Source: a virus. From it: a stretch of DNA of 64,000 bases. This document shows positions 60,389 to 64,000 of the stretch, in pieces. Within the stretch, counting starts at the first letter, position 1, and the number at the start of each line of letters is the position of its first letter. The stretch covers positions 1 to 64,000 of the IMG/VR virus record IMGVR_UViG_3300042542_003631; one strand, given 5' to 3'. The notes beneath the pieces were generated by a model. The model did not search any database. It had not been told where the DNA came from and saw only the letters and a list, made by a program, of their open reading frames with translations. The position numbers and the translations under genes were made by a program.

Positions 60389-63300
60389 GGCTTGAAGATG
60401 ACGACCCGGTTGTCGTCGCGCACGAGCAGGTCGCCGCCGAACCAGGACAGTCCTTTGATCTCGGAAAGTGTCTGCCCTGAACGGGAAGGGATCGAGGCCG
60501 TCACGAAGTCAGGCTGGCCAAGCGCGGCACCCGGCAGGCTGCCAGTGGTCGGCGAGGTGTAGAACAACAGGGCGCGCCGGTTGCTGGCATCAGCGACGAC
60601 CAGTTGATTCGCCGTGTTGGCGGACACCCCGACCGGCAGGTCGCACAGGCCTTGGCCGAGTCCGGTGTCAGCGCTCGTCAAGGACGACTGGAACAGGACC
60701 CCGGTGGGCACCGCGTCAGCTGCTGACGGGACGGAGGCATAGACAACCACGCGGTCATGGTTAGTGTCGGCCACATACATCTTGCCGTCCGTGGGGCTCA
60801 CGCACACTCCGGTAGGAGTGTAGAACCTCGGGCAGATGGAAGACCCTGCGAGGTAAGTCCGTGCCGTGGGGGCTGTCCCAGTCGTAGCATTCGGCTGCCC
60901 GAGCACGAAAGCTGCAGAGGCTCCGTTCGCGGCGGGGAATGTGGTCCATACCATGACCCGGTGGTTGTCTGGGTCGGCGGCGACAACCACTCCAGTAGAG
61001 GTGACATAGAGGGAGGTGATGCGCTTGAATTTGGTCAGGCTAATTCCTGAAGTGCTGGTGGTGAACGAAGTTCCCTGCCCAAGCACCAGATCAGCCGGAG
61101 TGGCGTTAGACAGTGGGTTATTCCAGAGCAGGATGCGGTTGTTGCCTGTGTCTCCGACGAGCAACTTCTGACCATACCACGCCACTGCGATCGGAGAAAC
61201 CATAGACAGCGAGCTCGTCCCAACAGACTGCCCGAGGACAAAGTCAGCTGGGGCACCCGTGGCAAGGCTTGCATAGGAGTTCCAGATCATCACTCGGTGG
61301 TTTTGCGTGTCAGCGACAGCCACGCGACCACTCGCACTCACTGCCACAGACCCCCCGTAACTCCCGTAACTCATGGAGTCTGCGTCGCTCCCATCCGCGT
61401 CAGAGGTAGTCGATGGTTGTCCCAAGATCAGCGAGCTTGCCTGGTAATTCTGGAGGCTGCCGGAGTTGTAGCCGTAGCCGGTCAGGTTAATCACGAAGGG
61501 GTCCTCATCATGGTCATTGCTACCAATGTTGATCGTAGCCGTGAGCGGGCCTAGGCTGGTGCCGGGGGTGAAAGTGACGTCAAAGTAAGTCGACTCCCCT
61601 CCATCAAGGTAACTTGGCGGGGTCGTCCCTGAGACAGGGGCCAGGGCAGTCACAAAAAACTTGGCTGCATCCGTGCCGGTGATCGTCACCGGGGTAGCGT
61701 CAAATGTGAGGCGGGCGTTGCCTACGTTTCGGATGGTGAAACGGCGGGCAGCGCTGGACGACCCGGTGAGAATGGACCCGAAGGACACCCCTCCGCCAGT
61801 GGTCAGGTTGGTGCCGACCGGACTTTCAACCTGGATCTCATGCTCAGTGCCACCAGTGCCGGTGATGTTGACGGCGTAGGTTGGTTGGTCAGGGTCGCTG
61901 CTGGAGAACGTCAGCACGGCGGAGCGCAGGTCCGTAGCTGAGGGAGTGAACCCGACAGTGATCGTTCCGGTGCCCCCCGCTGGAATAGATGCGGGGGAGA
62001 TGGACCCGAAAGAAAAGTCAGCGGCGTTGGTCCCAGACAGCGCGGCAGACAGGGAGTTTAGCGCCCCAGTCCCGACGTTGCGGATGGTGAATGTGGCCTG
62101 CTTGAGTGTCGAGACGGCGGAGAACCCGAAGTAGTAGCTCCCGCCTGGGGACATGTCAGCCCCGTCGGGGGAGGTCAGGTCGATGCGCCCGACGTCAACC
62201 CCTGTGGCGGACAGCGTCAGCAGATACGGGTTTTCGCCGCCCGTCGGGTCATTGTTGCTGATGGAGATATTGAGCGTGCGGGCTCCGCCAGCGGAGGGGG
62301 CGAAGGTGGCGGCAAAGGTAGCCGAGCCTCCGGCCGGGATGTCAGCCGAGGGAGCGGAGACGAGCTGCCAGGGAGGCTGGGCATCCCCGGGGGTTGGAGT
62401 AGATGAGGCTGAAACGACAGCCGACAACGGGCCGTTGCCTGTGTTGTTGATCGTGAAGGTGAAGGTCGAGTTGCTGCCGGTGTTGACGTTGCCAAGGGAA
62501 ACCGTGCTGCCGGTGGCCACGGGCGTCACGCCATAGTAGACGTCAATCTCGGGCTGGACTGCGGTGCCGGTGACGTTGACGGCGTAGGACGGGATGTTCG
62601 CCGCGTTGGAAGTGACCGTCATGGTCACATCGACGGCGCCCACAGCTGAATCCGGCAGCAGGCGGAGGTTGACCACAGCAAACTCACCGGGAGCGATCGA
62701 CGCCGGGAGGGAGCCGACGACAGAGTAGAAGGCCTTACGCGGGCCGTCAAAGTCGATGACCAGCCCGGTGAGCGGCAGGAGCCCGGGGTTGCGGATCACG
62801 AGTTGCTTCGTGACCCCTCCCACAGTCTGCGCTTGACCAAAGGCAAAAGTGCCGGTGACCGGCGTCAGCTCGATGTCGTCAGCCGTGCCAGCAACCCCGT
62901 CAGCCCCGGGGGTGTAGAGCGTGATCTCGGGCTGCGGAGGGCACATCACGACAACCGTGTTGGACACGGTGTTGAAGGTGGAGGCTCCGATGGTGCGCGT
63001 TGCGGTCAGGCGGACATAGTAAGGGATGCCACGCGGCACTGGCGTCACCGTGTGGGTGGTGTTACCGAGCACGCTGAACCCATTATAACCAGGTAGAAAC
63101 CCGGTTCTAAAGGTAGGGTCAGCTGCGACGTCGAGTTTCAGCGCCGTGGTGCCGGTCAGATTGGCCCACGAAACGCGGAAGGAGGTCGCAAATGTTTCGG
63201 CCAAGGTGAGATAGAGATCCGGGAGTGTGCCTGCGGCAGAAGGGGCGTTGACAATCATCACCCGCTTCATCCACCCACCTTGATGAGGCTGTAGTGTGAC

Positions 63301-64000
63301 TTCCGCCACGACACTGCCGGGCCAGCGAACGTGGTTGGTCGCCGGGTAGGCATGCTGGAAATTGGCGGCGAAGAACTCGATGTAGTCGTGCAGGCACTCC
63401 GGGACCACGACGTCAAGCAAGGGGCTGCGGAAGGTGATCGACTTCGGCAGGAGCGTGGTCGGCTCCTCCAGATAAGGGCTCGTCTCCGCGTCACTGTCCC
63501 AGGACGTATCGCCGCCGACAACAGGGAGCTTAGAGGTCCACGTCTCGATGATGGTGGCGAGGCAAGGGCCAGAGTAAGCATCCGCAGCGAAGACGGGAGC
63601 AGTGATATACCCCGTGATCGCGGAGTAGACAGTCGTGTTATCAGCATAGACCGGGGTGATCTTGATGTAGTCGAGCACGGCAGGCCAGGCCCAGTTCGTC
63701 ACGATCTGGAAAGTCCTGGAAGCCTTGCCCTTGACCGCAGAGCCGGCGAGCCCGGCAGCCTGCTTGGTAGTCTTGATCGACCAAAGCGAGTTGACGGGCT
63801 GCAACTCGATGATCGTGCCGTCCGGCTGGATGCCGGACGGAATGGAAGACCCGGCCGGGACCTTGGCGCGGCGGTAGGGCGTGGTGTCGTTGATGTCAGC
63901 GTCAAACTCGCGGCCAATCAACTCGTTCTCGACGTAGCTGACCACGGTCGCAGGGAACGTGCCGGTGGCAAAGGCTTGGGCCGCAGTGACCACCGTGCTC
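60385..64000 (-). CDS. Adhesin-like virion protein with ASH and NHL repeats, 5-prime partial
   Basis: The frame is open to the right edge, so the N-terminus lies outside; at least 1204 residues are present. After an N-terminal region unlike known folds comes an Fn3-like domain (ATSFRVSWANLTGTTALKLD), then about four to five ASH/choice-of-anchor D domains (FTIRNVGTGALNSLSAALSG, ASIPAGGTGTITVGFTPSAT, DPDQPTYAVNITGTG), and a C-terminal NHL-type beta-propeller (VAVADTQNHRVMIWNSYASL, LLVGDTGNNRILLWNN, MYVADTNHDRVVVYASV). These domains are typical of secreted proteins of Verrucomicrobiota-like bacteria. It is probably a tail spike or fibre that meets the host surface. Confidence 0.75.
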   Translation of the reverse strand, partial: STVVTAAQAFATGTFPATVVSYVENELIGREFDADINDTTPYRRAKVPAGSSIPSGIQPDGTIIELQPVNSLWSIKTTKQAAGLAGSAVKGKASRTFQIVTNWAWPAVLDYIKITPVYADNTTVYSAITGYITAPVFAADAYSGPCLATIIETWTSKLPVVGGDTSWDSDAETSPYLEEPTTLLPKSITFRSPLLDVVVPECLHDYIEFFAANFQHAYPATNHVRWPGSVVAEVTLQPHQGGWMKRVMIVNAPSAAGTLPDLYLTLAETFATSFRVSWANLTGTTALKLDVAADPTFRTGFLPGYNGFSVLGNTTHTVTPVPRGIPYYVRLTATRTIGASTFNTVSNTVVVMCPPQPEITLYTPGADGVAGTADDIELTPVTGTFAFGQAQTVGGVTKQLVIRNPGLLPLTGLVIDFDGPRKAFYSVVGSLPASIAPGEFAVVNLRLLPDSAVGAVDVTMTVTSNAANIPSYAVNVTGTAVQPEIDVYYGVTPVATGSTVSLGNVNTGSNSTFTFTINNTGNGPLSAVVSASSTPTPGDAQPPWQLVSAPSADIPAGGSATFAATFAPSAGGARTLNISISNNDPTGGENPYLLTLSATGVDVGRIDLTSPDGADMSPGGSYYFGFSAVSTLKQATFTIRNVGTGALNSLSAALSGTNAADFSFGSISPASIPAGGTGTITVGFTPSATDLRSAVLTFSSSDPDQPTYAVNITGTGGTEHEIQVESPVGTNLTTGGGVSFGSILTGSSSAARRFTIRNVGNARLTFDATPVTITGTDAAKFFVTALAPVSGTTPPSYLDGGESTYFDVTFTPGTSLGPLTATINIGSNDHDEDPFVINLTGYGYNSGSLQNYQASSLILGQPSTTSDADGSDADSMSYGSYGGSVAVSASGRVAVADTQNHRVMIWNSYASLATGAPADFVLGQSVGTSSLSMVSPIAVAWYGQKLLVGDTGNNRILLWNNPLSNATPADLVLGQGTSFTTSTSGISLTKFKRITSLYVTSTGVVVAADPDNHRVMVWTTFPAANGASAAFVLGQPNATTGTAPTARTYLAGSSICPRFYTPTGVCVSPTDGKMYVADTNHDRVVVYASVPSAADAVPTGVLFQSSLTSADTGLGQGLCDLPVGVSANTANQLVVADASNRRALLFYTSPTTGSLPGAALGQPDFVTASIPSRSGQTLSEIKGLSWFGGDLLVRDDNRVVIFKP

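Overview
The window is a GC-rich contig from a tailed double-stranded DNA phage, most likely podovirus-like. It is incomplete: both ends cut through minus-strand genes. The host is probably a member of the Verrucomicrobiota or a related lineage. This is inferred from the ASH (choice-of-anchor D) and NHL-propeller make-up of a virion protein, from the tyrosine recombinase whose second catalytic-site half reads N-x-x-R and G-N-S-P, and from the near absence of Shine-Dalgarno sequences. Genes start instead after long A/C-rich leaders.

Layout. Positions 1-12568 and 42299-64000 carry the late genes, all on the minus strand: large terminase, two glycosyltransferase-like genes, portal, scaffold, major capsid protein, a signal-peptide tail fibre and small membrane proteins (12568 down to 1); and an ASH/NHL adhesin-like protein, tail/adaptor proteins, a tape-measure-like protein and one enormous polyvalent ejection-type protein of about 4255 residues (64000 down to 42299). 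Positions 12605-42290 carry the plus-strand genes. First comes a tightly overlapping replication/recombination cluster (12.6-23.0 kb): tyrosine recombinase, RuvC-like resolvase, SNF2 helicase fused to a PD-(D/E)XK nuclease, a putative ssDNA-binding protein, a dNTP pyrophosphohydrolase-like protein, family A DNA polymerase, primase-helicase and an HNH-like nuclease. Then comes a 1.3 kb non-coding stretch with origin-like features and a dense set of small hairpins (23.0-24.3 kb). Last is an accessory region (24.3-42.3 kb) of mostly small genes: a MoxR-type AAA+/zincin/VWA gene trio, a second zincin, a UvdE-type UV endonuclease, a tRNA-Met, an Acb2/Tad1-like cyclic-nucleotide sponge, histone-like basic proteins, Gly-X repeat proteins and a candidate small terminase.

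The most unusual signal is a family of twelve dispersed imperfect palindromes (typical arms CTTAGAACCT and AGGTTCCAAG, with compensated variants using GAAAAT/ATTTTC) between 24 and 35 kb. Most sit 25-80 nt upstream of a start codon and are followed by an A/C-rich leader. Unrelated hairpins occupy the same place before several other genes, so hairpin plus unstructured SD-less leader looks like a general design for transcription units in this phage. Other notable points: a single base that appears to have destroyed an ATGA stop/start overlap (32191-32194), a C-run frameshift candidate (26276-26282), and a giant protein carrying one intact and one degenerate metallopeptidase site. Family names are from memory and motif reading; no database search was possible.
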